Source: Lamellibrachia columna (lineage: Eukaryota; Annelida; Polychaeta; Sabellida; Siboglinidae). From it: a stretch of DNA of 64,000 bases. The notes under the pieces were generated by a model that saw nothing but the letters and a program-made list of their open reading frames with translations, searched no databases and had not been told where the DNA came from. Of this stretch, positions 1-10,850 are shown piece by piece. Position 1 is the first letter of the stretch. Each line of letters begins with the position of its first letter. The position numbers were made by a program, and so were the translations under genes. Where the stretch lies: assembly GCA_963662155.1 (NCBI GenBank), contig OY759261.1, positions 9,829,572-9,893,571 on the forward strand, read 5' to 3'.

Positions 1-905
1 TTTACTGCACGTGTTTTACAGCACTGTGCCACTGACGTTGACAAGTCATTGTGGCTGTTTACTGCATGTGTTTTACAGCACTGTGCCACTGACATTGACA
101 AGTCGTTATGGCTGTTTACAGCATGTGTTTTACAGCACTGTGCCACTGACGTTGACAAGTCATTGTGGCTGTTTACAGAATGTGTTTTACAGCACTGTGC
201 CACTGACGTTGACAAGTCGTTGTGGCTGTTTACAGAATGTGTTTTACAGCACTGTGCCACTGACGTTGACAAGTCGTTGTGGCTGTTTACACAATGTGTT
301 TTACAGCACTGTGCTACCGACGTTGACAAGTCGTTGTGGCTGTTTACAGAATGTGTTTTACAGCACTGTGTCACTGACGTTGACAAGTCATTGTGGCTAT
401 TTACAGAATGTGTTTTACAGCACTGTGCCACTGACGTTGACAAGTCATTGTGGCTGTTTACTGCATGTGTTTTACAGCACTGTGCCACTGACGTTGACAA
501 GTCATTGTGGCTGTTTACTGCACATGTTTTACAGCACTGTGCCACTGACGTTGACAAGTCATTGTGGCTGTTTACTGCACGTGTTTTACAGCACTGTGCC
601 ACTGACGTTGACAAGTCATTGTGGCTGTTTACTGCACGTGTTTTACAGCACTGTGCCACTGACGTTGACAAGTCATTGTGGCTGTTTACTGCACGTGTTT
701 TACAGCACTGTGCCACTGACGTTGACAAGTCATTGTGGCTGTTTACTGCATGTGTTTTACAGCACTGTGCCACTGACATTGACAAGTCGTTGTGGCTGTT
801 TACAGCATGTGTTTTACAGCACTGTGCCACTGACATTGACAAGTCATTGTGGCTGTTTACAGAATGTGTTTTACAGCACTGTGCCACTGACGTTGACCAG
901 TTGTT
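1..905. repeat. 57-bp minisatellite, about 16 units
   Basis: Near-identical 57-bp units built on TGTGTTTTACAGCACTGTGC. The window starts inside the array. Because 57 is a multiple of 3 and the unit lacks stops in two plus-strand frames, it gives two overlapping ~300-residue open frames of a 19-residue repeat. Variation is limited to a few positions (GCA/GAA, GTT/ATT, TCA/TCG). There is no signal peptide, splice context or recognisable domain, so it is treated as non-coding satellite DNA. A repetitive protein exon reaching in from the left cannot be excluded. Confidence 0.9.
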
Positions 906-1097
906 GTGTGCACTGTCAAGGTTGTTCGTGAAACCTTTCCTATTCAATTTTGAGTACATTTTCAGCTGTATCTAATTAAAATGTACACCCTTAACCTTCA
1001 TATTGCTATACTCTATGACACAACTTTGGTTAAAGTTGTTGGCACTCTCCGTGAGAAAACTGTCAACACGCCATCGGTGTGTAACAAAAATAGGGCT

Positions 1098-1148
1098 TAC
1101 TGTATTCAGTGCACTGGCGCGAGGCACGCTGGCGCGCTGAATACAGTA
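1098..1148. repeat. 12-bp stem inverted repeat (hairpin)
   Basis: TACTGTATTCAG at 1098-1109 is the exact reverse complement of CTGAATACAGTA at 1137-1148. The 27-nt loop is GC-rich and contains CTGGCGCG twice. It lies outside any recognisable element. Confidence 0.8.
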
Positions 1149-1299
1149 GGTGCGCTGGCAGTTCAGGTAAGCAAATGTGAAGTGATCGATTAGTTTATAT
1201 ACTACCACTATTAGATACAATGACAATTTTTACCATAGATGTATCATGCATCAACATGAAAACTGTACCTATAAAACTGTAGTAAGAGATTTAGATTTT

Positions 1300-1371
1300 T
1301 TATATATGCTCCACGTACAAATTTTTTTTTTTCAAATGTAGACAAGATTTTAATTTAGTATGCTGTGCCAG
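1300..1371 (+). repeat. Left part of a ~115-bp degenerate repeat unit, cut by LINE-A
   Basis: The end of this stretch (TTTAGTATGCTGTGCCAG) matches TTTAGTACGTTGTGCCAG near 2947 and a further copy near 3066. The downstream half of the same kind of unit resumes right after the LINE-A 3' end, so LINE-A copy 1 appears to have inserted into this repeat. Confidence 0.55.
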
Positions 1372-2848
1372 AATTTCTGTTCAACTTGTCATTAAAAGAG
1401 GGAGTTGTTCCTTTTGAATGGAAAGAAGCAAACATCATACCATTATTTAAAAAGGGTTCGAGAAATAAGTCAGAGAATTACAGACCAGTGAGTTTAACGT
1501 CAGTGATTTGTAAATTATTAGAAAGGTTAATTAAAGACCATATGGTGGACTTCCTCGTTAAGCATAAATTATTAAATTCATCTCAACATGGATTCCTAAA
1601 ACCGACGTCATGCTTAACAAATATGTTATGTTTTTTTGAAGAAATCACTTAAGTGGATAGACGAGGGATCGTCCGTAGATATTATCTACTTAGATTTTCA
1701 GAAAGCTTTTGACAAAGTGCCACATCAAAGATTACTACTTAAATTAAAAGCCCATGGTATTGGGGATGGCATAATTGACTGGATAGAAAAATGGCCAACT
1801 GACAGAAGACAAGAGTGTTGTAGTAGATGGAGAAGTTTCAAACTGGAAATCAGTTTTGCGTGGGGTACCACAAGGATCAGTATTACGACCTTTATTATTC
1901 TTAATATATATCAATGACTTGGACGACAAAATAACAAGTAACGTACTGAAATTTGCAGATGACACAAAAGTGTTTAGAAAGGTTAACACTGATGGTGATA
2001 AACAACATTTACAAAATTATCTAGACAGATTAGTGAAATGGTCTGAGAAATGGCAGATGTTGTTCAATTTTGGGAAATGTAAATGCCTACATGCAGGACA
2101 TGGGAACTTGGATGTAAACTATAAAATGGGAGATACTGTTCTGAGTACTACTGTAAAAGAAAAGGACTTAGGAGTTACAATAAGTGCTGATATGAAAGTT
2201 TCAGAGCAGTCTGGTATTGCAGCTTCAAAGGGTAATCAAATTCTTGGGTTGATTAGGAGAAACAACTTACAAGGTAAAAAGCTAATTATACCTCTGTATA
2301 AAGCAATATTTAGACCTCATTTAGAATACTGTATACAAGCATGGAGACCATATCGTAAGAAGGATATAGATACACTTGAACGCATACAGAGGAGAGCAAC
2401 TAAAATGATTCCAGAACTGAGAGACCTTAGTTATGAAGAACGCCTGAAAGAATGTGGTTTAACAACTCTAGAGGCAAGGAGGCTAAGAGGAGATCAGATT
2501 GAAGTTTTCAAGATATTTAATGGGTGTGAAAATATTGATAGAAATATGTTTTTCTCTCTCAAGAAAGATAGCAGAAGTAGAGGACATGAGGTAAAGTTAG
2601 TAAAGGATCAGTGTAGGTTGGATATCAGGAAGTACTCATTCTCACAGAGGACAGTATATGAATGGAACAAATTATCTACGGATTGTATAACCGCTAGCAG
2701 CGTGAATATGTTTAAAAACAAGTTGGACACATATCTCAGGAGGGCGGGTTACACGTAAATGAACACTGATGGACTCTCGATAAGCCAATGGCTTCCTTGT
2801 CCACTTGCCATCTGGGCCTTTGGCTTGGATGGCAAATCTTGTTAAATC
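1372..2848 (+). mobile_element. LINE-A copy 1: 5'-truncated non-LTR retrotransposon, reverse transcriptase and C-terminus
   Basis: A jockey/CR1-like reverse transcriptase fragment. It starts within the fingers region (FNLSLKEGVVPFEWKEANII), carries NYRPVSLTS, palm motif A (YLDFQKAFD, first Asp present), GVPQGSVL, catalytic motif C FADD, and a long C-terminal region ending near 2755. The frame breaks twice: one extra T near 1650 (after FFEEIT) and a shift near 1813 (before VVVDGEVSNW). The endonuclease and ORF1 are absent. The ~90-nt 3' UTR ends in AATCTTGTTAAATCT, matching the ends of the copies at 8322 and 15270 (minus). There is no poly(A) tail. Catalytic residues survive but the copy is inactive because it is truncated and frameshifted. 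Confidence 0.9.
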
Positions 2849-3190
2849 TTTAGACACGTTTTTATGTCTGTTCCATGTACCAGTATGTCAGTTTTGTGTT
2901 AGAATGCAGAAATGATATGCAGATATTATATCCGTTGATAATTAATTTAGTACGTTGTGCCAGGATTTCAGCTGTTAGCTTAGTAAGGTATTTAGACACA
3001 TCTATTTTGGTATATTCCACAGTTTTATCTTAGCATGAAGAAAATATGTCGATTGATAACTAAATTAGTGTGTTGTGCTAGGATTTCCGTTATTCGTATA
3101 GTATAATATTTAAACAAGATTTTTTATCTCTCTTCCATGTATGTCAGTTTTGTGTTAGCATGCAGTAATGATATCCACGTCATTTATTAA
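2849..3190 (+). repeat. ~115-bp degenerate direct repeats, about 2.5 units
   Basis: Shared blocks recur: ATGTCAGTTTTGTGTTAG at about 2884 and 3147, the TTAGTNNGTTGTGCNAGGATTTC block at about 2947 and 3066, and TTTAGACAC at 2850 and 2991. Together with 1300-1371 this is a short array of diverged units interrupted by LINE-A copy 1. Function unknown. Confidence 0.6.
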
Positions 3191-3728
3191 ATATCCTCCA
3201 TGTGCTCCATATAATGTAAACATTTAACATTTTCTATAGAAATGTATGCAATTGAACAAATGGTGTCCATGATTTTTTTAATGGCATAATTTGTTTAATT
3301 ACTTTTAGCGTAAATGTATGCGTTAACAACATGATAGCAAGTATACTATATAAAAGGATGATCAATTGAGCCAATTTATTTATTAATCCACCAACCCTAA
3401 TATTTTTATGTTAATATGTTGTAACATAATTTCAACTGTGTACTCATCATCCATCCATATATAATGTATTCAGGATTTTAGTACTTTTTATATTGTAAGA
3501 TCTATGCATGGTTATTAGTTAATAAATATCCTGGTTGTTCACTACAATGTTGCATGTGTTTCTAACTTCACGCACGATGCACGCACATGTCTGAAAGAAG
3601 TTAGGAACACAATAAATCCAAAGCGCATGTGCAGAATGACTGCTGTGCTTTTAGACTGGCGGTCTAAAAAATATGGCTCACGTACACGGCCACGACCTTT
3701 TTCACTCGCTGAATTTGAGTACAGGAAA
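3191..3728. other. AT-rich DNA with no recognisable gene
   Basis: No ORF with recognisable motifs, RNA gene or obvious repeat. Short minus-strand frames (for example 3542-3757) have no domain features. Confidence 0.6.
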
Positions 3729-4215
3729 AAATACTGCCTCTGACAAAATGTTAACAAAACAGTTTCTTAATATATGTATATATGTATATATATATATATA
3801 AGTTTATGTATAATGTGTAATAGTAATACTTATTCTAACCAATATTACACTTTTGTTCTGACAATTCACTATGCTAACCTAATTCTCAAACTGTAAACAA
3901 ACCCTATTTTCGTTCGCTGACTTTCCTACCGGAGTCTGGGACTAACTTTTGCTAAAATACTGCCTCTGACTAAATGTTAACAAAAACTCTTTCTGAATAT
4001 ATGTATAATATATATATATATAATTATATATATATATTACTATACATATATTCAGAAACAGTATATGTATATATATATATACTGTTTCTGAATATATGTA
4101 TAATATATATATATATATTATACATATATTCAGAGACATGTGTATGCAATAGTAATAATTATTCTAATCAATATTCCACGTTTTTTCTGACAATTCATTG
4201 CACCAAATTCAAGTC
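3729..4215. repeat. Direct duplication containing TA-rich foldbacks
   Basis: AAAATACTGCCTCTGAC followed by AAATGTTAACAAAA starts both 3729 and 3955, and TAGTAAT/ATTATTCTAA/CAATATT plus TTCTGACAATTCA closes both halves, giving a ~225-bp direct duplication. The second half contains several palindromes, for example TTTCTGAATATATGTAT facing ATACATATATTCAGAAA across TA runs. The TA cores differ in length, as expected of slippage. Confidence 0.75.
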
Positions 4216-4296
4216 CCTGCTGCTCCGAGATTCTCCCGTCATGGCCAACCACGGCCAGCCACGGCCAACCACACCCACGGTTGACAGTATCAGAAG

Positions 4297-5833
4297 CAAA
4301 GATTTTATACTACTCTAGAATCTTTGATCAGAAGTACATAGTGCGTGTGCAGCAAACTGCTGATAAATATGCCATTTTCAAAAAAGGTGACAGAGGGCTA
4401 CCAAAAACTACCAACCCATTTCTCTCACATCTTTGTGCTGTAAAATCATGGAACATGTCTTATACCACTCTATCATGGCACATCTTGATAAAAACAACAT
4501 CCTAATCAATTCCCAACATGGTTTCCACGCTAAGCATTCATGTGAAAGTCAGTTACTCTCAACAGTTGGCTCTCTTGCAAGATCTTTAAACAACCATAAA
4601 CAGACAAACGTTCTAATCCTAGGTTTCTCCAAAGTGTTTGACCCTGTCCCTCCCCAGAGGCTCTGTCTCAAACTAAAACACTGGCATCCAGGGAAAGACA
4701 TGGCATTGGATCAGTTCTTGGCTTACAAATAGGACACAGTGGGTTGTAGTTGATGGTGATGCTTCATATAAAATTCAAATGTTTTCCGGCATTCCCCGTG
4801 CTTGCACTGCTCATATTTATATTATACATAAATGTTATTGGAGAAAATATTACTCCCCACATTAAATTATTTGCTGATGACTGTCAGCTGTTCAGGACAA
4901 TTGACAGTGTCGCTGACACAGTTGACAGTGTCGCTGACACAGTTGACAGTGTCGCAGACACAGTTGACAGTGTCGCAGACACAGTTGACAGTGTCGCAGA
5001 CACAGTTGACAGTGTCGCAGACACAGTAGACAGGTTCGCTGACACAGTTGACAGTGTCGCTGACACAGTTGACAGTGTCGCTGACACAGTAAACAGTTTC
5101 GCTGACACAGTTGACAGTGTCGCTGACACAGATGTCCTTCAAAATGATCTCTGTAAAATGTCACTCTGGACCCGGAAATGGCAAATTATTTTTAATCCAG
5201 AAAAATACTATACACTCCAAATATATACAACCCAAAACCCACTAAAAATGGATTACGTGGAAGGTGTCACTCTCGAGCCTGTCAGTCACCATCCATATCT
5301 TGGAGTCGAAGTACAGCAAGATCTTAAAAGGAAAAGTCACATCAATAACATCACCTCTAAAGCAAATAAAACTCTCGGGCTAACCAAAAGAAGCCTACAT
5401 AAATGCTCACAAGAAGTAAAGGCAGAAGCATATACCACCCTTGTCAGGCCTAAGCTCGAATATTCCTCAGCCATATGTGACTCATACCGTAAATATCAAA
5501 TTAATCAAATGGAAAAAATCCAATACAGGGCTGCTGTTTTGTACTAGATGGTTTTTCTAGAGAATCCAGTGTTACTAGTACGTTGGTCTTCCACAAAGCC
5601 ATACACCATAAAATTGCTGTCACCTTGCCAGACTACCTTAAAACGTCTACTCACCACACTAAATTGAGCGAATGTTGTTACTTCATTCCCCCAGCAACAA
5701 TCCGACGTGTTCAAGTATAGTTTCATTCCACGGACAGTTACAGACTGGAATTCCTTAAGCCCCGAAATTTCCAACAATAAAACAACCTCCAGTTTTAAAA
5801 GCAGATTACAAAAAACTGTGTTACTAGTGTAGG
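4297..5833 (+). mobile_element. LINE-B: degenerate non-LTR retrotransposon reverse transcriptase
   Basis: A CR1/jockey-like RT distinct from LINE-A. Traces in order: AIFKKGDRGLP (near 4370), a frameshifted NYQPISLTS, INSQHGF (4507), motif A, GIP remnants, motif C LFADDCQLFRTI (4865-4900), KWQIIFNPEK, LGVEV, VRPKLEYSSAI, and after another frameshift FKYSFIPRTVTDWNSL near 5709 with a stop at 5831-5833. In motif A the first catalytic Asp is Gly (LILGFSKVFD), so the enzyme would be dead even without the frameshifts near 4400, 4730 and 5545. A ~40-bp direct repeat (GATTCTCCC...GGCCAACCAC) occurs before it at 4226-4286 and after it at 6148-6192. Confidence 0.88.
4900..5130 (+). repeat. In-frame 21-bp minisatellite inside the LINE-B reverse transcriptase (11 units)
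   Basis: Eleven 21-bp units encode the heptapeptide (V/I)DSVADT, with variants VDRFADT and VNSFADT. They lie directly after the catalytic FADD motif, between LFRTI and DVLQNDL. Related RTs have a single segment of this kind here (xTIxSxxDTxxLQxDL), so the native heptad seems to be the seed. The reading frame is kept throughout. Confidence 0.93.
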
Positions 5834-7204
5834 TAACTGGAAACCCATGGACAGCATCCATAGACACAGACTTACCCACGTCACTCAACTTATTTGTTCA
5901 TTATCTCTACAAGTAATATGAATGGTTCTTCTAGTTATCCATGTAGTCTATAGTATAGATGTAGATGCTCCAGCACTATTTTGACTGCAAAAGTGCGCAA
6001 AAAACACAATATTTTAAATGACTGTATGCTTTTTTGTACGTGGAATGATGTGAAATGATTGAATGAATGAATGCATTTCCACAGAAAAATTGCAGTAAGA
6101 ATGTCATTCAGTGGCGTAAATAATTTAGGCCAATCCAGTTCATGATTACCCAAGATTCTCCCACCACGGCCAACCACGCCTACGTTTGACAAAGTGTGGA
6201 AGAACAGGTTTTTGAGACATATTTGTGTATATTTAGTTTGACATTAATCGCCAGGTGGCCTTACTGGTATGACACATCGGTGCATTTGGTAAACAAGCCA
6301 TATTTCACTTTATCGGACAAAATGTCCACAACTGTTCATAATAATCACAACAGGAATGTAATCGAACGGCCTCATAATGTTTATATATTTAATGCGTTGT
6401 ATATTACAGTACAATGAGGATTTTTCAAGACTCTCTTCGAATTCAGTCGCTAGCCTCATTTTGAGAGCCACATTTCTGTAGTTCGATATTGGTAAGTCAC
6501 TAACTGAAAACAACTTTTCTAATAACTTCTTTGCACTCTGTATATGAAATAACTGATACTTATTTTGAATGTCGATCCCATGCGCGAAAGGGTCTTCAGC
6601 TTTTTGTCAAAACGGCATACTATATAATTTATTACATAATGCAAAAACCACCCTGACCAGTACACATGATCATGTATGCAATGTCGCTAATATTATCAAC
6701 AAATGGAAGTATTTTTAGACAGGTATATGTAAGCCTTACTGACTTATGAGTTATTACTATAGGCCATTGTAATAATTTATTATAGTTACGAATATGAAAA
6801 ATATAAACATTATGTTAAGAAGGATGTCAAGGAAACACAGAAAGATCAAGATTAACAAAGTTTAATAAGGAGTTCAAAACCAGTGTTTATCACAACCAGT
6901 GTCAGATAGAATATGGACCCCATAGAAAATGGACTCTAGATTGCTACATGTGTGAATATTAATCTAGTATCTGTCCTTTTGTTGGAATCGTTTAATAAGA
7001 ATATAACAAAAACTGACATTCATTCATTCAGTTATTGTCTTCCCAGTTAAATACACGTATCTATGCGTTGCCTCCAGTTAATTATACAGAACAAGAGCAA
7101 CATTTTGAACTAAATACATGCTTGTCAAAAGTACAAAACATGTAAAAAATAAGTTATGGTAATCAACAGTACGTATGCATTGTCTACCAGTTAACTATTT
7201 CATA
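5834..7204. other. No recognisable gene; LINE-B 3' flank and unannotated DNA
   Basis: The first ~80 bases may be LINE-B 3' UTR. 6148-6192 is the flank repeat noted under LINE-B. 6905-6945 holds one GGTCCAT-type palindrome block (AATATGGACCCCATAGAAAA) related to the foldback element at 7205. The rest shows no coding motif. Confidence 0.5.
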
Positions 7205-8321
7205 ATGGAATATAGACCCCAGGTCCATATTCTATGGGGCTTCATTTTCTATATATGTCATATAGAAAATGGACCCCCATGGAATATGGACCCCGGGTCC
7301 ATTTTCTATGGAGGTCCATATCAGGCATTAACTTTTAATTAACTTTACTGGAAGAGGTTATTTTAATTTAATTTTATTGAAAAAATCACAATTAACTTTC
7401 AATTAACTTTTTATTGGGTATATTATTTTATGCAATCTGGTGGTGACTGCCACTGGCTTGCTGTCAGGAGTAAGATTTGATGTTCATAGTGCCCATTAAA
7501 CACAGCCACTCAGCCAGTGACCCAAGTTCACCCAACCAATATCAAAGAAAGCTTCTAGTCAGGTCCAGGCAGTTGTTTGAACAGTGTCAATGTCCAGCCA
7601 GGGTCAATCAGTGAATAAGCTGAACTGTGATTGTGCCTGGCCAGGTGCTACAGCTGTATTATGTAAGAGTATTGACTCCTCTTGCTTTTTTCTAGACATA
7701 ATCCCACATGACAAAATCCATTTAACAAAAATATTTAACTTAAATTCTCGAAATGTGCTTTCAAGTTTTAGAGACATTTGTGCAATGTAACTATATTTCA
7801 TTAACTTGCTTGCCATGTGGCAGACAGGGACACCAGTTAGTCCCCCCCCAGCAGATAGTGGCTTCTTGTTTGTCTTGTTATCTTGCATGGGAATTGTTGG
7901 CAGTAATCCTCTTGGGAGTTGTGGCTTCCCTGGCGCCCACAAGACCTGTTTGTATGGGTGGCAAGTGCAGTGACCATCTGGTAAAATAAACCAATCATGA
8001 TATTGGTAATTTAATTGAAGTTATTTGAAATTAATTGTTAATTGAATGAAAGTTAATTGTTAATTTAATTTAATTGAATAAGTTGGGAGGTTAATTTAAT
8101 TTAATTTAATTGACCTGATAAATGTGTGAGGCTAATTTAATTTAGCGAATTTCTGAATTGTAATTTAATTAATTAACTTTCCAATTTAATTGCCCCATGC
8201 TTATATGACATAGAATATGGACCCCCATAGAAAATGGACCCCCCTGGGGTCCATATTCCATAATGGAATATGGACCATAATGGAATATGGACCACCGGGG
8301 GTCAAAATTCTATAGGGGGGC
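7205..8321. mobile_element. Foldback-like element with GGTCCAT palindromic ends
   Basis: Both ends (7205-7325 and 8205-8321) are clusters of short palindromes made from ATAGAAAATGGACCCC and AATATGGACCCC in both orientations. Inside each lies a TTAATT-rich segment (7325-7430; 8000-8195), so the layout is mirror-like around a ~560-bp unique centre (7435-7990) with no transposase. The right end abuts the truncated 5' end of LINE-A copy 2. Probably a non-autonomous DNA element or a compound satellite; the exact termini and any target duplication are unclear. Confidence 0.6.
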
Positions 8322-9078
8322 CCACATGGTAACATGGATAAAGAATATAAAATGGGGGATGCTGTACTAGGTAGAACCACACAAGAAAAGGACTTAGGAG
8401 TAAAGTTTAGTGCTGACATGAAAGTTTCAGAGCAATGTCGGTTTGCTGCTTCGAAAGGAAATCAAGTTCTATGGCTAATTAGGAGAACTATCACGTATAA
8501 GGAGAAACAGCTAATTGTACCCCTATACAAAGTAATAGTTAGACCACATTTGGAATATTGTATTCAAGCATGGAGGCCGTATCGTAAAAAGGACATAGAC
8601 AAGCTAGAAAGAATACAACGAAGAGCAACTAAAATGATTCCAGAATTGAGAGACCTTAGTTACGAAAGTCGCTTATTACAATGTGGTTTGACAACACTAG
8701 AGACCAGGAGACTAAGAGGACACCAAATAGAAGTGTTTAAAATAGTGAATGGTTATGAGGATGTTGATAGGAATATGTTCTTCAAACTTAAAGAAGGCAG
8801 TAGAACCAGAGGACACAAAGCAGCATTAGTTAAGGAGCAGTGTAGGTTGGACATGAGAAAGTACTCTTTCTCACAGAGGGTGATAAATGAATGGAAGAAA
8901 CTGCCAAATGATTGTGTTAATGCTAGTAGTGTGAATATGTTTAAAAATAGAATTGACAGATATCTGATCAGGGCGGGCTACACATAGATGAGAAAATTGG
9001 TGGACTCTCGATAAGCCAATGGCTTCCTTGTCCACTTCCCATCTGGAACTTGTTGTTTGCGATGGCAATCTTGTTAAA
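8322..9078 (+). mobile_element. LINE-A copy 2: 5'-truncated 3' part
   Basis: One uninterrupted frame (8334-8987, 217 residues) covers the LINE-A region downstream of the RT catalytic core: YKMGDAVLG, EKDLGVKFSADMKVSEQC, VRPHLEYCIQAWRPYRKKD, IQRRATKMIPELRDLSYE, and a C-terminal FSQRVINEWKKLP ending RAGYT like copy 1. No catalytic motif is included. The 3' UTR (GGACTCTCGATAAGCCAATG...) ends at TTGTTAAA near 9078, matching the other copies. The 5' end is cut at the foldback element. Confidence 0.9.
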
Positions 9079-9369
9079 CACATTAGAAACAATGACAATG
9101 TTCTGAAGAATTTAGTAATTTATGCTACTTGCATTAGAAATACACATATGCCATCTAATTTCGATAAGAAAAAGAAGACTAAGAAAACGCTTTCCATGGT
9201 GCCATCAAAGCTGATCAAAATGAATGGAACAGCCGACAAAACAAGAGGCAAAACAAAACGTGCACGGAATTCCAGTAATCGCCACGGCATTAATCATATT
9301 CATGAACGAATTTTCACGCAAAGGGAACTATTAGGCGCCGTAGCAGACAACAGGGTGATGAAATGGCAA

Positions 9370-9560
9370 AACCTGTTGAGTTATACGAGAATCGTCGAGT
9401 TCTGGCTGCGATATTGATCGAGTTCTGCAAGGACCGTCAAGTTCTGGCTGCGATATTGATTCAGTTCGGTGAGAACCGTCGAGTTCTGGCTGCGATATTG
9501 ATCAAGTTCTGCAAGAACTGTTGAGTTCTGCAAGAAGCGTCAAGTTCTGCGAAAACCGTC
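9370..9560 (+). repeat. Subterminal ~52-bp tandem repeats
   Basis: Three copies of TTCTGGCTGCGATATTGATC separated by GAGTTCTGCAAG/ACCGTC blocks, then shorter GTTCTGCAAGAA units. Part of the left arm of the inverted-repeat element; an inverted counterpart is at 10757-10840. Confidence 0.75.
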
Positions 9561-10404
9561 GAGTTCTGGAAAACCGGTTTTGAACAGGGCAGTGGGAAAA
9601 ACCAGGAAAAACTGTCATAAACCGGGAAGAACTGCAATAAACTGGGAAGAACTGTTCATTACTGAGATTAACATTGTCTAGTCCACTGGGAAACATAGTT
9701 AATATTCATCTTAAGCAAACAGTTGTACTACATATCAATCTTAAGCAAATAGTTGTACTAGTTACCATGTCTGGCTATAATCCTTTTATTAGTTTAAAGC
9801 AGGAAGTCGGTGTCATGAAAGTGTCATTCTTCAGTTAGCCATAAAATGCCTTTGTTACTCTCACAAGGACAGTGCCAAGTATTGCTAGTGGAGTATTCTT
9901 CTGAAGAGGCCTGGTGACTCAAGTTAGACAGGCGGCACCAGTATTGTCTGGTGCCAATTTGCAGTTTGGTTAAAGTGCAACTGGGTTATTGAGCCATGGA
10001 CATTGTAAATAGTAGCTTGGTCAGTATGCCTGCCAGCATGTCTTCTAATATGGGCTAAGGAACTACAGACAACTATATTATTATTCTTGTGTTGTTCTAC
10101 TAACAGAGTGTTCATTTTGTAGTTGCTTAGTGGTTAGATTTCTGAATTTATTGTTAAACAGGACTAAGTTCCTAAGAATTTAAGGTTATTGTATCGGCAG
10201 CATGTAGTAGAGTATGTAGACAGCTGACTGCTCTGACACAATATATTTTAGAATGTCATTTATGTAGCTGTTTTTTAAATCAAACTATATTATAATTGAC
10301 CAGAATCAATTATATATTCATTCTGGTAATGTTACATTAGCTTTTATTGCAATACAATTTCAAATTTCAGTTTTTCCAGGTTTTTCCAAATATTAGGTTT
10401 TTTT

Positions 10405-10745
10405 AAGACGACAATGTCACAAGACGGCCTGCAGAATACATAACAAATTTAGTGTACCTCTACATGTCAACCGTCGCAGCTTTATGGCAGACCATTCGCT
10501 TTATGCGTGGAAACCACACTTAGAAATAATTAGTACCACACATGTATTGCCAATCAGCGAAATTAAACAAAAGTGAATATTGCACTAAATATAATTGATA
10601 AAATAATAATAATAACATTAAGCGAGAAAAAAATGTCAATCATACACACTGCAGATTGAACCAGAGACCTTCCAAGCAATAATCGCCTCTGTGAGAAAGA
10701 CTTTGTAAGCGATTCATGAAAATATATGAAATATAAATTACTCTG
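10405..10745. mobile_element. SINE-like sequence related to 23195-23560
   Basis: 10550-10670 (GCGAAATTAAACAAAAG..., AAATGTCAATCA, GATTGAACC) and 10692-10740 (CTCTGTGAGA...AAATATAAATTACT) match 23205-23310 and 23495-23545. 10405-10520 matches the tRNA-like part of that copy in the opposite orientation (CTGCAGAATACATAAC, CCGTCGC). The pieces are therefore inverted relative to one another, which suggests rearrangement or two abutting copies. Confidence 0.5.
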
Positions 10746-10850
10746 TTATGGTAACTCGACGAACCCGACAGTTCTCGCAGCTAGAACACGATCAATATCG
10801 CAGCCAGAACTCGACGGTTCTCGCAGCGCTCGACAGGTTTTGCCGTTTCA

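Noticed and set aside
9019..9417. 132-residue ORF downstream of LINE-A copy 2
   Set aside because: It runs from the LINE-A 3' UTR into the inverted-repeat element; no domain and composite origin.
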